Shown here: piece after piece, positions 46,031 through 55,632 of the stretch
Layout of the letters: the number at the start of each line of letters is the position of its first letter
Position numbering within the stretch: position 1 is the first letter of the stretch
From: Streptococcus viridans
GTDB lineage: Bacteria > Bacillota > Bacilli > Lactobacillales > Streptococcaceae
Assembly (NCBI RefSeq): GCF_900636365.1
Contig: NZ_LR134266.1
Coordinates: 1,439,501 to 1,503,500 of the forward strand
Length of the DNA: 64,000 nt
Direction of reading: 5' to 3'
Notes under the pieces: generated by a model
What the model was told of the DNA's origin: nothing
The model's input: the letters and a program-made list of their open reading frames with translations, nothing else
Databases searched by the model: none
Translations under genes and position numbers: made by a program

Positions 46031-47281
46031 CTATTTTTCAAAGTCAAAGCCATACAATGTTGCAAAGTAATCCTCTGGTTTTTCGGCCCGTCGGATGAGA
46101 CGAGTTTGGCCCGATTCTTCTAATAAAATCTCGGCAGAGCGAAGCTTGGCATTGTACTGATAACCCATAGAATAACCATGCGCTCCTGTATCATGGATGA
46201 CCAAAAGATCTCCAATCTCAGAGACAGGAAATTCCCGATTCTTGGCAAACTTGTCATTGTTTTCACACAAACTACCAACGATATCTACTACTTCGGTCTC
46301 TCCATCTAGACGATCCAGATTGGTGATATGGTGGTAGGCACCGTACATAGCGGGACGGAGGAGATTGACAGCCGAAGCATCTACTCCTAGATAGGTTCGA
46401 TAAGTCTGTTTCTTATGGGTGACATGGGTGACCAATAGGCCATGGGATGCCAGCATAAAGCGGCCCAATTCCGTATAGATTTTCACTTGATCTAAGCCGG
46501 CCGGAACTAAAATGTCCTCGTAAGCCCGACGAACACCCTCCCCAATCACAGCAATATCATTTGGTTGGTCTTCTGGTTTGTAGTTCACTCCAACCCCACC
46601 GGAGAGGTTGACAAAGTCCAAAGTCACCCCTGTCTTTTCAACCACTTCTACTGCCAACTGGAATAATTGCTTAGCCAATTCTGGATAGTAATCATTGGAG
46701 ACGGTATTCGAAGCTAAGAGGGCATGGATCCCAAATCGTTTGACTCCTAAATCTTTCAACTCCGTAAATGCTTGGATCAATTGCTCCTTGGTCATGCCAA
46801 ACTTAGCCTCTTCAGGATGGTCCATGATATCCGTTCCCAGTTCAAACACCCCTCCTGGATTATAGCGGCAAGAGATGACCTCCGGTAGTGTCGCAACAGA
46901 TTGTAGGAAGGCTACATCTTCGTAGGCATCCAAGTTGATAGTCGCTCCTAGCTGACGGGCAAAGACCATCTCTTCAGCCGGTGTATTGTTGGAAGAAAAC
47001 ATGATTTCTTTGCCTGTAAACCCTAATTTTTGTGCCATCAGCAACTCCACATAGCTAGCACAGTCCACGCCACAGCCTTCTTCTTTGAGGATTTTTAGGA
47101 TGGCTGGATTAGGGGTCGCTTTGATAGCGAAATACTCCTTAAAGCCTGGATTCCAAGAAAAGGCTTGATGGAGGGCACGAGCTGTCTGCCGGATCCCAGC
47201 TTCATCATATAGGTGAAAGGGAGTTGGATAGGTTTCCGTAATTTGTTTTAATCTTTCTCTACTAATAAATGGACGTTTCAT
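46031..47281 (-). CDS. lysA: Diaminopimelate decarboxylase
   Basis: 416-residue PLP enzyme making L-lysine, needed for protein and for the Lys-type stem peptide built by MurE. The PLP lysine is in FAIKATPNP, the glycine loop in [10 protein letters not shown], and the active-site Cys in GSLCENND. The ATG at 47279-47281 precedes KRPFIS; the open frame extends far upstream through a terminator and a neighbouring gene, and that extension is rejected. GAG lies nine bases before the ATG. Confidence 0.93.
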   Translation of the reverse strand: MKRPFISRERLKQITETYPTPFHLYDEAGIRQTARALHQAFSWNPGFKEYFAIKATPNPAILKILKEEGCGVDCASYVELLMAQKLGFTGKEIMFSSNNTPAEEMVFARQLGATINLDAYEDVAFLQSVATLPEVISCRYNPGGVFELGTDIMDHPEEAKFGMTKEQLIQAFTELKDLGVKRFGIHALLASNTVSNDYYPELAKQLFQLAVEVVEKTGVTLDFVNLSGGVGVNYKPEDQPNDIAVIGEGVRRAYEDILVPAGLDQVKIYTELGRFMLASHGLLVTHVTHKKQTYRTYLGVDASAVNLLRPAMYGAYHHITNLDRLDGETEVVDIVGSLCENNDKFAKNREFPVSEIGDLLVIHDTGAHGYSMGYQYNAKLRSAEILLEESGQTRLIRRAEKPEDYFATLYGFDFEK

Positions 47282-47334
47282 GTGAAGATTCTCTTTTCTA
47301 TCAATTTTCTTTAGTATATCACAAGTTTTCCAAC

Positions 47335-47360
47335 AAAAAAAGCCGGTTTCCCGGCTCTTT
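47335..47360 (-). terminator. Terminator of the BI-1 family gene
   Basis: Minus strand AGAGCCGG-GAAA-CCGGCTTTTTTT. Confidence 0.85.
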
Positions 47361-47363
47361 CGA

Positions 47364-48053
47364 TTAATCGTTGCGTCCAAAAATACGCAAGATATTGATG
47401 AACAAGTTGATGAAATCAAGATAGAGTTCCAAAGCCAAAACAACAACCCAACCATTGGTTGGCTGACCATTGGATTGTTCATAGACATAACGAATCTTTT
47501 GGTTATCCCAAGCAGTCAAACCTGCAAAGATGATAACACAAAGAATGCTAAGGACATAATCCATACCAGAGCTTTGTAAGAAGATGTTCGCAATCGAAGC
47601 AATGATAATACCAATCAAGGCCCCCATAAATGCTCGTCCCATTCCAGACAAGTCTTTTTTGGTCACACGACCAATGGCAGACATGATGAAGAACATCAAG
47701 GCACTAACGACGAAGGCTTTATAAACTGTCGCTTGAGCATAGCGTGCAATGATGAAACTCAAGGTAAAGCCATTCAGAGCTGAATAAGTTAAAAAGAGAG
47801 GCAAGGCCATGGGATTGTTTTTCACAGATTGTCTCGAAGCGACCAGGACCAAAATCAATTCAACAGCAATGGCAATATAGTAGACCCATGGAGCCTGAGT
47901 TAGAATATATATGAAGGTTTCTTGGAAAAGGGTCATCATCAATGCTGAGACGACAGCAGAAACTCCAACTCCAACTCCAACTAGAGAATAAATTTTGCTA
48001 TAAAAGCTATTAAGACCACTTTGTTCGTGGATAACGGTTTGTTGATTCATCAT
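47364..48053 (-). CDS. Bax inhibitor-1 / YccA family membrane protein
   Basis: 229 residues with seven TM helices and the conserved [14 protein letters not shown] loop followed by [20 protein letters not shown]. Bacterial relatives such as BsYetJ are pH-dependent Ca2+ leak channels, and YccA modulates FtsH; the role here is not known. Three start codons (TTG, ATG, ATG) lie in a row after AAGGA; the first ATG is used. Confidence 0.88.
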   Translation of the reverse strand: MMNQQTVIHEQSGLNSFYSKIYSLVGVGVGVSAVVSALMMTLFQETFIYILTQAPWVYYIAIAVELILVLVASRQSVKNNPMALPLFLTYSALNGFTLSFIIARYAQATVYKAFVVSALMFFIMSAIGRVTKKDLSGMGRAFMGALIGIIIASIANIFLQSSGMDYVLSILCVIIFAGLTAWDNQKIRYVYEQSNGQPTNGWVVVLALELYLDFINLFINILRIFGRND

Positions 48054-48079
48054 CAATCATTCCTTTCAAACTTAAATTA

Positions 48080-48568
48080 TTATGATTTTAACATTTTTCG
48101 ATGGAAAAGTCTCCTCTTTGACCACTTTTTTCTCATTGGTTCTGAGGCTTCTTTGATCGCCCAGTATTTATCGACCATGGTCACGAGGAAAGATTCTTTG
48201 TAGCGAGGTGGAGCAAGCGTCAAGCCCCACATATGTTTGAGGATGATGTCCTCTTCTTTTTTATTGAGGCTTGTTATCTTTTTGGCATTTCGGACAGCTA
48301 TCCGAGGATGTACCCAGGCATGGCTCTTGTTAAATTTGACCTGCCGCCAGTCGTAGTAAAAAAGATCGTGCAAGAGAGCTCCCCTTGCTGTACTTTTGGT
48401 ATCCCAGCCCATCTTCTTAGAAATGCGGTAGCTGGTGTAGCTAACGTGAATGGAATGCTCTAAACGGTTGGAATGAATATGGTGGGGAATTTCCTTTAAT
48501 TTTTGAAGTTTGGGATGCTGGATCAAATGTCCGACTTCAGCCATATATTCTTTGTCTTGTCGATACAT
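48080..48568 (-). CDS. HD-domain phosphohydrolase-like protein
   Basis: 162 residues. The metal-binding residues of the HD fold can be seen: H in RLEHSIHV, HD in LLHDLFYYDW, and HAWVHPRIA. The substrate could be a nucleotide or phosphodiester. The ATG follows AGGAGG eight bases upstream; a GTG three codons earlier overlaps that site. No obvious partner gene. Confidence 0.75.
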   Translation of the reverse strand: MYRQDKEYMAEVGHLIQHPKLQKLKEIPHHIHSNRLEHSIHVSYTSYRISKKMGWDTKSTARGALLHDLFYYDWRQVKFNKSHAWVHPRIAVRNAKKITSLNKKEEDIILKHMWGLTLAPPRYKESFLVTMVDKYWAIKEASEPMRKKWSKRRLFHRKMLKS

Positions 48569-48598
48569 GCGTCTCACCTCCTCTATCTGACTAACGCA

Positions 48599-49345
48599 CT
48601 ATTCTTCAATCATAGAAAAGATCAAAATCCCTGCAGCAACAGCGACATTCAGACTCTCTGCCTGACCTGGCATGGTGATATGAACCAGCTGATCTGCCTT
48701 CTCAGCCATCTGGTCACTAATACCTTGTCCTTCATTCCCCATGACCAGTACAAAAGCAGGGACTTTCTCCACTTGCTTATAGTCAATAGAATCCTGAGAC
48801 AAGGTGGTCGCATAGATGGGGAGCTGACTTTCTTCAATGGCTGTTAAGAGTTGCTCTTTAGGCAAACGGATAACAGGAAGATGAAAATGACTCCCTTGCA
48901 TAGAGCGCAAAGTTTTCATATTATACAAATCTGCTGATTGATCAGTTAGAAGCACCCCGTCAAAGCCTGCTGCGTCAGCAGTCCGAATCATGGTTCCGAC
49001 ATTTCCTGGATCTTGAACATCCTCTAACAATAAATACCGTCCTTGAGCCAGCTGAAGATGCTGGATTGGCTGTATCTTAATTTCTGCCACAATTCCTTGA
49101 GGGCTTTTGGAATCAGCAATTTCTGCTAAAACCTCAGGAGTTACGATGGTCACCTTCGTATCTTTCTTGACCTTATCTACAAACTCTTCCAGAACAAAGA
49201 CTTGTTCAATCGGAGCCTGATGATTGATAGCTTCTTCATAAAGATGCCAGCCTTCGATCAGGTAGGAGTCGATTCGGTATTTTTTTTGATGAAGTTTTTT
49301 AACTTTTTTGATCCCATTATTGGACTTAGAGGTTATAATATTCAT
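48599..49345 (-). CDS. TrmH/SpoU-type RNA 2'-O-methyltransferase
   Basis: 248 residues: an N-terminal substrate-binding domain (1-95), then the SPOUT domain with motif 1 in DPGNVGTMIRTADAAGFD, motif 2 in VMGNEGQGIS and motif 3 in LNVAVAAGI. Substrate is rRNA or tRNA ribose; which one cannot be told. No ribosome site precedes its ATG. A perfect extended -10 (TGTGGTATAAT) ends six bases upstream, so the mRNA is probably leaderless. It is divergent from acyP. Confidence 0.88.
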   Translation of the reverse strand: MNIITSKSNNGIKKVKKLHQKKYRIDSYLIEGWHLYEEAINHQAPIEQVFVLEEFVDKVKKDTKVTIVTPEVLAEIADSKSPQGIVAEIKIQPIQHLQLAQGRYLLLEDVQDPGNVGTMIRTADAAGFDGVLLTDQSADLYNMKTLRSMQGSHFHLPVIRLPKEQLLTAIEESQLPIYATTLSQDSIDYKQVEKVPAFVLVMGNEGQGISDQMAEKADQLVHITMPGQAESLNVAVAAGILIFSMIEE

Positions 49346-49351
49346 AAGACT

Positions 49352-49362
49352 ATTATACCACA
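49352..49362 (-). promoter_or_regulatory. Extended -10 promoter abutting the TrmH-type gene
   Basis: Minus strand TGTGGTATAAT matches the TNTGNTATAAT consensus exactly. Six bases separate it from the ATG, so +1 falls on or next to the start codon. No -35 box is recognisable. Confidence 0.65.
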
Positions 49363-49418
49363 TTCACAGGAGGAGCTTCTCCGTCCTGAGTAGGAATTCA
49401 AGCACAAGGAGAACAAGC

Positions 49419-49697
49419 ATGCAAAAAGTTGAAATGACGGCCCAAGGTCGGGTTCAAGGTGTTGGCTTCCGTTGGGGAGTTTATAGCTTAGCATTAGAAA
49501 TTGGAGGTATTACAGGTCGGGTCTGGAACAATGATGACGGAACGGTCACTATCCTTGCCGCCTGCGCAGACAATGCCCGCATGGCTAAATTTATCCAAGA
49601 AATACGAAAAGGTCCTACTCCTTTTTCAAAGGTTTCTTATCTAGACGTCCATCTGGCAAACTTCGAACCCTACAAAGATTTTAAAATTTCAAATTAA
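49419..49697 (+). CDS. acyP: Acylphosphatase
   Basis: 92 residues; hydrolyses acyl phosphates. The catalytic Arg is in GRVQGVGFRWGV and the Asn in GRVWNNDDGTV. The ATG at 49419 follows AAGGAG; the frame is open further upstream but there is no ribosome site. yidC follows 78 bases later. Confidence 0.92.
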   Translation: MQKVEMTAQGRVQGVGFRWGVYSLALEIGGITGRVWNNDDGTVTILAACADNARMAKFIQEIRKGPTPFSKVSYLDVHLANFEPYKDFKISN

Positions 49698-49775
49698 GTC
49701 TAGAGAACTATTGTTAATTTGATAAAAAAACAGTAGAATAGAAAGGTATTATTTAAAATTAAAGGATTATAACTC

Positions 49776-50714
49776 GTGAAAAAATATAAACGTTATCTAC
49801 TTGCTGTTCTCAGCTTGTCAGCCCTCCTCCTCTTAACAGGATGTGTCAGCATCGACAAGACAACCAAACAACCAACCGGTTTCGTCTGGAATCTCCTTGG
49901 AAAACCGATGGGGGAAGCCATCAATTTCTTTGCGACAGATCTTGGCCTCGGCTTTGGTCTAGGGATTATCCTCGTAACAGTGATTGTTCGTGTCATCATC
50001 TTCCCACTAGGTATTTATCAATCATGGAAGGCAACCTACCAGTCTGAGAAGATGAACTACCTCAAACCAATCTTTGCGCCGATCCAAGAACGCATCAAAA
50101 ATGCGGAGACTCAAGAAGAGAAATTATTGGCCAACTCTGAATTGATGGATGCTCAAAAAGCAAATGGTGTCAGCCCATTCGGCGGCATTGGCTGTTTGCC
50201 TTTGTTGATTCAAATGCCTTTCTTCTCTGCCCTTTTTTATGCAGCTCAATACACTCCTGGTATTAGCAAGGACTCTTTCCTTGGCATTGGTCTCGGTTCA
50301 AAAAGTCTTGCTTTAACCTTAGTTGTTGCTGTTCTTTACTACATTCAAAGTATGCTCGCTCTCCATGGTATCGAAGATGAAAACCAAAGAGAAACTATGA
50401 AGAAAACAGCTCTCGTAAGTCCAATTATGATTGCCGTCTTCTCTTTGATTTCACCAGCTGGTGTCACTCTCTACTGGGTAGTCGGTGGTTTCGTACAGAT
50501 TATCCAACAATTTGTCATCAACTACCTCATCCGTCCAAAATTGCGGAAACAAGTTGCTGAGGAATATAAAAACAACCCTCCAAAAGCTCCAGCATCCAAT
50601 GGACGTCGCGTTAAAAAAGATATCACACCTACTAATCCAACCAATGCGAATCGTTCCCTTCCAACTAACGGAAACAAAAAACGAAACGCTGGAAAACAAC
50701 GCAATCGTAACTAA
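49776..50714 (+). CDS. yidC: Membrane protein insertase YidC/Oxa1 (lipoprotein type)
   Basis: 312 residues. A lipoprotein signal peptide ends at Cys23 (LLLLTGC). Five TM segments follow, with the helical cytoplasmic loop (about 85-115) and the conserved GCLPLLIQMPFF and SPAGVTLYWVVGGF blocks. The tail is Lys/Asn/Arg-rich and may bind ribosomes. Streptococci have two YidC proteins; the tail length fits YidC2-type but I cannot assign with certainty. Translation starts at GTG with AAAGGA upstream. Confidence 0.93.
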   Translation: MKKYKRYLLAVLSLSALLLLTGCVSIDKTTKQPTGFVWNLLGKPMGEAINFFATDLGLGFGLGIILVTVIVRVIIFPLGIYQSWKATYQSEKMNYLKPIFAPIQERIKNAETQEEKLLANSELMDAQKANGVSPFGGIGCLPLLIQMPFFSALFYAAQYTPGISKDSFLGIGLGSKSLALTLVVAVLYYIQSMLALHGIEDENQRETMKKTALVSPIMIAVFSLISPAGVTLYWVVGGFVQIIQQFVINYLIRPKLRKQVAEEYKNNPPKAPASNGRRVKKDITPTNPTNANRSLPTNGNKKRNAGKQRNRN

Positions 50715-50721
50715 TACTAGT

Positions 50722-50752
50722 AAAAAGGCCGAGATATCATCTCGGCCTTTTC
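50722..50752 (+). terminator. Terminator of yidC
   Basis: AAAAGGCCGAGAT-ATC-ATCTCGGCCTTTTCC, a near perfect hairpin just after the stop. Confidence 0.85.
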
Positions 50753-50800
50753 CATTACTACAAAAAAAGAGAGTGGTTCATTCTCATATAATAATAGATA

Positions 50801-51082
50801 CAAACTATTGTTTTACATAAAACAGTTAGATGATTATCAAAAAATGACTTTTATTTTTTAGTTATTTAAGAAGATGAAAAACTTTCCGCTGTGAGAAAAG
50901 TGCCTGAAACTATTTTGTTTCAGGCACTTGGGAGTTTTGAGAGTAAAACAGTTTGGGGAACTGTTTTAGCCTGAGCCTGGAAATTAAAGAGCGAAGGTCT
51001 CAAAACTAAGTCATGGAACTTCTTCGAAGTTCGCTGACGTCCGTACTCACCTAAGGAAAGTTTTTCAGAAGACTTCATCTTC
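50801..51082 (+). repeat. Structured repeat family 1, copy B (long form with insertion)
   Basis: Starts CAAACTATTGTTTTACATAA and ends CTTCATCTTC. The core runs from ACTTTCCGCTGTGAG to CTCACCTAAGGAAAGT. Stems: GTGCCTGAAAC/GTTTCAGGCAC, AGTTTTGAGA/TCTCAAAACT and GAACTTC/GAAGTTC. The second stem's loop carries an extra segment of about 45-50 bases with its own hairpin AAAACAGTT-TGGGG-AACTGTTTT. Flanks match copy C closely. Confidence 0.8.
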
Positions 51083-51113
51083 AAAAAAAAAATGAGAGTG
51101 ACTCACTCTCATT
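51083..51113 (-). terminator. Terminator of greA
   Basis: Minus strand AATGAGAGTG-AGT-CACTCTCATT followed by a long T run. Confidence 0.85.
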
Positions 51114-51115
51114 TT

Positions 51116-51598
51116 TTATTCTGTTTTTTCCACATTCAAGATTTTCACTTGGTAGCTTCCTGCTGGAGTTTCAATCGTCACAGTGTCCCCTGTTTTCTTA
51201 CCAATTAAGGCATGACCGATTGGACTTTCATTTGAGATTTTACCAGCAAAAGCATCCGCTCCAGCTGAACCAACAATAATGTAAACATCCTCTTCGTCTT
51301 CGCCAATTTCTTGAACAGTAACGGTTTTTCCAATCGCTACTTCATCAACAGCGACAGCATCGCTGTCGACAATTTCAGCATAACGAATCTTTGTTTCTAG
51401 GCTTGAGATTTGTCCTTCAACAAAAGCCTGTTCGTCTTTAGCTGCTTCGTATTCACTGTTTTCTGAAAGGTCTCCGTAAGAACGAGCAATTTTAATCCGC
51501 TCTACAACTTCTGGACGACGAACTAATTTCAACTCTTCTAATTCAAGTTCTAATTTTTGCTTTTCAGCTAGGGTCATTGGATAGGTTTTTTCTGCCAT
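51116..51598 (-). CDS. greA: Transcription elongation factor GreA
   Basis: 160 residues: an N-terminal coiled coil with the acidic tip ([18 protein letters not shown]) that enters the RNA polymerase secondary channel, and a C-terminal FKBP-like domain ([17 protein letters not shown]). It stimulates cleavage of backtracked RNA. It lies 60 bases downstream of mltG on the same strand, its normal place in streptococci. Confidence 0.97.
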   Translation of the reverse strand: MAEKTYPMTLAEKQKLELELEELKLVRRPEVVERIKIARSYGDLSENSEYEAAKDEQAFVEGQISSLETKIRYAEIVDSDAVAVDEVAIGKTVTVQEIGEDEEDVYIIVGSAGADAFAGKISNESPIGHALIGKKTGDTVTIETPAGSYQVKILNVEKTE

Positions 51599-51659
51599 AT
51601 TTCTTTCTCTTTTCTATATATTTTTTCGAACTAAAAAGGTGTGGCATGCCACATCCTCC

Positions 51660-53237
51660 TTAGTTTGAGCTGCTTTCTGTTAATTTGCTATTCACGTGTT
51701 CTTCCACGTTTTTAGTGTGTTCCTCATAAGTTTTTGCAAAATAGACTTCCCCAGTCTCTACATTTGCTACAAAGTAGAGGTAGTCTGTCTTGCTTGGGTT
51801 AACGGCTGCTTCAATTGCAGATACCCCTGGACTATCTACTGGACCAGGCATCAAACCAGTATTCTTGTAGATATTATAAGGTGAATCGATATTGGTGTCA
51901 ATCGTTGCGTCTTCTTTTAGTGTCGTCTTCTTGCCTAATTGGCCTTGTGCGTACAAGATGGCAATATTACTTTGAAGAGGCATATCTTGATTCAAACGGT
52001 TATAAAAGACGCTTGCAATATCCTTGCGATCTTTATCAGTAGCACCTTCTTTTTCAATCAAAGAAGCCAGTGTCAATGCCTCATTGACATCAATATTTTT
52101 AGCTTCCATGGTGTCATAGTAGGCTGAAAGATTTTGGTCCATTGCAGCTAACATCTGGTCTACAAGATCTTCCATTTTACTATCTTTTCCATAGCCATAA
52201 GTAGCTGGGAAGAGATATCCCTCCAAGCGGTAGCGTACGCCACTTTCTTTGGACGGCAAGGTTGCTAATAACTTAGGATACTTGGCTACCATCTTTTCAA
52301 TAAAGGCATCATCTTGGATGATTTTTAGGAATTCTTCTTGCGTATACGGAGTCTTGGCACCAGATTTGGAGCTTGCATCTACAGAAACCACTTCCGCGAT
52401 TTGATCAATCGTGTAGCCCTCAGGAATGGTAATTTTTCCTAAGACTGGTGGTTCCGGAGTTTTTGTTCCTTGCTCTTGCAATTTTTGAATAATGGTATCG
52501 AGATCCATACTCTTTTGAAGATTGAAATAACCGGATTGGAAGTTCCCATAATTCTTGAACTTGGTGTAATAGTTGAAGAACTGGCCATTCTTAATCAAGC
52601 CTTTTTTCTCCAAAATAGTCCCAATTTCACGATTGCTAGAACCAGCAGGAATTTCAACGGTTACAAACTCTGTAGCCTTGGCATCCATAGCGTTTAAGTT
52701 AGATTGAACATAGGTCACTGCAAAAATTCCAGTTGCAACCATTAAGACAAAAAGAATTCCTAGAACTGTCAAGACGATCCGCTTCGCAATGGTATTCTGT
52801 TTTTTCTTTTTCTGAACGCGTTGGTCACGATCCTTGCGCGAAACACTAGATACCGGTGTTTCTTTTCTCGAAACAGCCACAGGCTGACTTGAGCTTTCTG
52901 CTTCTCGAGTTGGCTCTTCGATTGGTAGAGGTGTTTCTTCTTGGTTTTCTTCGGCTACTTCCTGAATTGCAGGGACCTCTGTAACCTCTGGTACTTCTAC
53001 TCTTTCTACTTTCTCTGGAATCTCTACTATTTCCTGAACCTCGGGCTCTTCTGATACATGCTCAGGAAGCGGTCCTTCCGTCTCGCCTTCTTTGATTTCT
53101 GGATTAGTGATTTCTTGAACAGGTGAGTCATTTTCTTTTTCAACCTGTACAATCTGTTTATTGGCTTCTTCAAGATCACGGAGAATCCGCTCTTTGAAAC
53201 TTAATAATTTTTCATTCTCTTGTTGGTTTTCAGTCAA
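51660..53237 (-). CDS. mltG: Endolytic murein transglycosylase MltG
   Basis: Membrane enzyme that cuts nascent peptidoglycan and shapes peripheral growth. 525 residues from TTG: a disordered Glu/Pro-rich cytoplasmic segment (to about 150), basic KKKKQN, one TM helix (about 155-180), a LysM-like part and the YceG catalytic domain with the Glu in LASLIEKEG. The TTG at 53235-53237 is preferred because AGGGGGG lies eight bases upstream and the protein then begins TENQQENEK; the ATG 21 bases earlier has only a badly spaced AAGGA. The -10 TATAAT is at 53269-53274. Confidence 0.9.
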   Translation of the reverse strand: MTENQQENEKLLSFKERILRDLEEANKQIVQVEKENDSPVQEITNPEIKEGETEGPLPEHVSEEPEVQEIVEIPEKVERVEVPEVTEVPAIQEVAEENQEETPLPIEEPTREAESSSQPVAVSRKETPVSSVSRKDRDQRVQKKKKQNTIAKRIVLTVLGILFVLMVATGIFAVTYVQSNLNAMDAKATEFVTVEIPAGSSNREIGTILEKKGLIKNGQFFNYYTKFKNYGNFQSGYFNLQKSMDLDTIIQKLQEQGTKTPEPPVLGKITIPEGYTIDQIAEVVSVDASSKSGAKTPYTQEEFLKIIQDDAFIEKMVAKYPKLLATLPSKESGVRYRLEGYLFPATYGYGKDSKMEDLVDQMLAAMDQNLSAYYDTMEAKNIDVNEALTLASLIEKEGATDKDRKDIASVFYNRLNQDMPLQSNIAILYAQGQLGKKTTLKEDATIDTNIDSPYNIYKNTGLMPGPVDSPGVSAIEAAVNPSKTDYLYFVANVETGEVYFAKTYEEHTKNVEEHVNSKLTESSSN

Positions 53238-53332
53238 ATACTTGACCCCCCTTGTCATAATCCTTAATATTATATCTTAAAAGGGATAGAAAAGCAATAG
53301 GAACGAGACTTGAGGGGCTTAAATCCTATTGA

Positions 53333-53833
53333 TCACTTACTTGATGGGACCTCCCATACCAAATCGTACCAGACCTCCCCAGCATAGTTAGAGGCCGAGC
53401 GTCCTTCGTTTACAAAGCCGTTCCTTTCATAATACTCAATCAAGTAATCATGACAAGTCAGGCTGATCCCTGCCCGTCCTTCTTCTAAGGCAAGATTCTT
53501 CATGGCTTCAAGTAGGGCTTTCCCAACTCCTAAGCCTTGGGCAGACTGAGAAATCGAAAGACTCGTAAGGGTAATAAAACCACCTGGTAGATGAGACTCA
53601 TCCTTTACTTCTGTTGTAAAAGAGCGGTCATCGACATATCGCTTTTGAGTGACGGGTCCTTCTAGATAGCCTAGGATCTGGCCATCTTTTTCAGCGACCA
53701 AAAAGCTAGTAGAAAAAACGTCAATATGTTTTGCAAGCACCGTCTTATCTATTGCCTCTTCTGGACTAAAATTTTCCAGTTCTATGGCAAAAATGGCTTC
53801 TAAATCCTCAATCGTTGCGCGACGAATGTTCAT
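53333..53833 (-). CDS. GNAT-family N-acetyltransferase
   Basis: 166 residues with the GNAT fold: LTSLSISQSAQGLGVGKALLEAM is the acetyl-CoA-binding strand and loop (in the A motif QGLGVG). The substrate is unknown. It is 12 bases downstream of a second GNAT gene, and both are in the murC-mltG region, their usual position in streptococci. Confidence 0.85.
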   Translation of the reverse strand: MNIRRATIEDLEAIFAIELENFSPEEAIDKTVLAKHIDVFSTSFLVAEKDGQILGYLEGPVTQKRYVDDRSFTTEVKDESHLPGGFITLTSLSISQSAQGLGVGKALLEAMKNLALEEGRAGISLTCHDYLIEYYERNGFVNEGRSASNYAGEVWYDLVWEVPSSK

Positions 53834-53845
53834 TTTTCTTCCTTT

Positions 53846-54274
53846 CTATAGGGATAGGTGCCACATTAGGTGATAGCCCTCCACTCCTTCTTCCTTATCC
53901 CCTATCTCTAGTTGAAAATCATTCATTTCAAAATACGGAATCAACTCTTCCTGGCAGGTCACATGAATCCCTAACAAGGATTCTTGAGCTACAAGAGACT
54001 TGAGTGCGGCGAGTAGCAAGATACCAAAGCCTTGTTTTCTAAAGTCTGGAAGAATTTCCAACCACAATAATTTTAAAGAGGGATTCTCGAACTGCTCCTC
54101 CAACTGAATCAGGCAACTTCCAATCACTCGCCCTTCAAATTCCAAGACCAGGGTCCTGAACCCTTTCAGTTCTTGCAGCTTCTCTCTTTGAAAAGAAAAA
54201 TTTTGGGACGTGATCTGTTCGATCTCATCCCAATCATTTTCTTTAGCAAACCGAATCCTAACGCTTGGTTGCAT
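53846..54274 (-). CDS. GNAT-family N-acetyltransferase, second
   Basis: 142 residues. The acetyl-CoA motif is LEILPDFRKQGFGILLLAAL. It is a divergent relative of the neighbouring acetyltransferase. Ten bases separate it from murC. The substrate cannot be predicted. Confidence 0.8.
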   Translation of the reverse strand: MQPSVRIRFAKENDWDEIEQITSQNFSFQREKLQELKGFRTLVLEFEGRVIGSCLIQLEEQFENPSLKLLWLEILPDFRKQGFGILLLAALKSLVAQESLLGIHVTCQEELIPYFEMNDFQLEIGDKEEGVEGYHLMWHLSL

Positions 54275-54283
54275 GGTATCTCC

Positions 54284-55618
54284 TTATTGAACGTTATTGG
54301 TCAAGTTCCCAAGTAAACGTTCAAATGAATATTCATAGGTCTGGATATCTCCTGCTCCCATGAAGACATAAACGGCATTGTCATGATCCAAAAGTGGAGA
54401 AACGTTTTCAGCTGTAATCACACCTGATTTCTTAATAATTTTCGCTTCTAGATCTTCAACTTTGACATCCCCATGATCCACTTCACGAGCTGATCCATAA
54501 ATTTGTGCCAAGTACACCGCATCTGCCTGATTCAAAGCATCCGCAAACTCATCCAAGAGGGCAATCGTCCGAGTAAAGGTATGAGGTTGGAAGACCGCTA
54601 CAATTTCCTTACTTGGGTATTTTTGACGGGCTGCATCCAAAGTGGCAATAATTTCAGTTGGATGGTGGGCAAAGTCATCAATGATGACGGTATCGTTGAC
54701 AATCTTTTCTGTAAAGCGACGTTTGACCCCACTAAATGTTTTTAAGTGTTCCCGAACCAAATCAAGATCGAATCCAGCGATATAAAGCAACCCAACGACC
54801 GCTGTTGCATTCATGATATTGTGACGTCCAAAGGATGGGATTTGGAATTGACCCAAATCTTCTCCACGGAAGTGAACACTAAAGGTTGATCCCGTAGTAG
54901 ACCGCAAGAGATCACTAGCTACAAAATCATTGCCTTCTTCTTCAAATCCATAGTAGTAAATCGGAGCCTTAGCTGTAATCCGACGAAGCTCAGGATCTTC
55001 ACCATAGATGAACAAGGCTTTGGAGATTTGTTTGGCATAATCATTGAAGGCATTGAAAACATCTTCTAGGCCAGTAAAGTAATCAGGATGGTCAAAGTCA
55101 ATATTGGTGATGATTGAATACTCTGGGTGGTAAGGCATGAAGTGACGTTCGTACTCGTCTGATTCAAAGACAAAGTACTTAGCACCTTTCGAACCACGAC
55201 CAGTTCCATCCCCAATCAAATAGCTAGTATCTGTGATATTAGACAGAACGTGAGACAAAATCCCTGTAGTAGAGGTTTTCCCGTGAGCTCCTGCTACTCC
55301 CATGCTGACAAAATCACGCATAAATTCACCCAAGAATTCATGGTAGCGTTGATAGGTATAGCCTTGAGCATCTGCATAAGCAATTTCTACGTTGTTCTCA
55401 GGTTTAAAGGCATTTCCAGCGATCAAGATTTGATCTCCCGTAAGATTTTCTTCGCTGAATGGTAGGATGGTAATCCCTGCTTGCTCCAGACCTCTTTGAG
55501 TAAAGTAATATTTCTCTACATCAGATCCTTGTACAGTGTGTCCCATCTGATGGAGCATGAGAGCCAAGGCACTCATACCAGCTCCTTTTATTCCGATAAA
55601 ATGAAATGTTTTTGACAT
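54284..55618 (-). CDS. murC: UDP-N-acetylmuramate--L-alanine ligase
   Basis: 444-residue Mur ligase that adds the first stem-peptide residue. N-terminal Rossmann part [16 protein letters not shown] loop [10 protein letters not shown] (about 110-119), middle domain [11 protein letters not shown]-terminal [10 protein letters not shown]. The gene has a GGAG ribosome site and is 15 bases downstream of the charged unknown protein gene. Confidence 0.97.
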   Translation of the reverse strand: MSKTFHFIGIKGAGMSALALMLHQMGHTVQGSDVEKYYFTQRGLEQAGITILPFSEENLTGDQILIAGNAFKPENNVEIAYADAQGYTYQRYHEFLGEFMRDFVSMGVAGAHGKTSTTGILSHVLSNITDTSYLIGDGTGRGSKGAKYFVFESDEYERHFMPYHPEYSIITNIDFDHPDYFTGLEDVFNAFNDYAKQISKALFIYGEDPELRRITAKAPIYYYGFEEEGNDFVASDLLRSTTGSTFSVHFRGEDLGQFQIPSFGRHNIMNATAVVGLLYIAGFDLDLVREHLKTFSGVKRRFTEKIVNDTVIIDDFAHHPTEIIATLDAARQKYPSKEIVAVFQPHTFTRTIALLDEFADALNQADAVYLAQIYGSAREVDHGDVKVEDLEAKIIKKSGVITAENVSPLLDHDNAVYVFMGAGDIQTYEYSFERLLGNLTNNVQ

Positions 55619-55632
55619 AGTTTCTCCTCCCG

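Noticed and set aside
46031-47488. Long N-terminal extension of lysA
   Set aside because: The extra 69 codons cross a terminator and the end of the BI-1 gene, and homologues begin at MKRPFIS.
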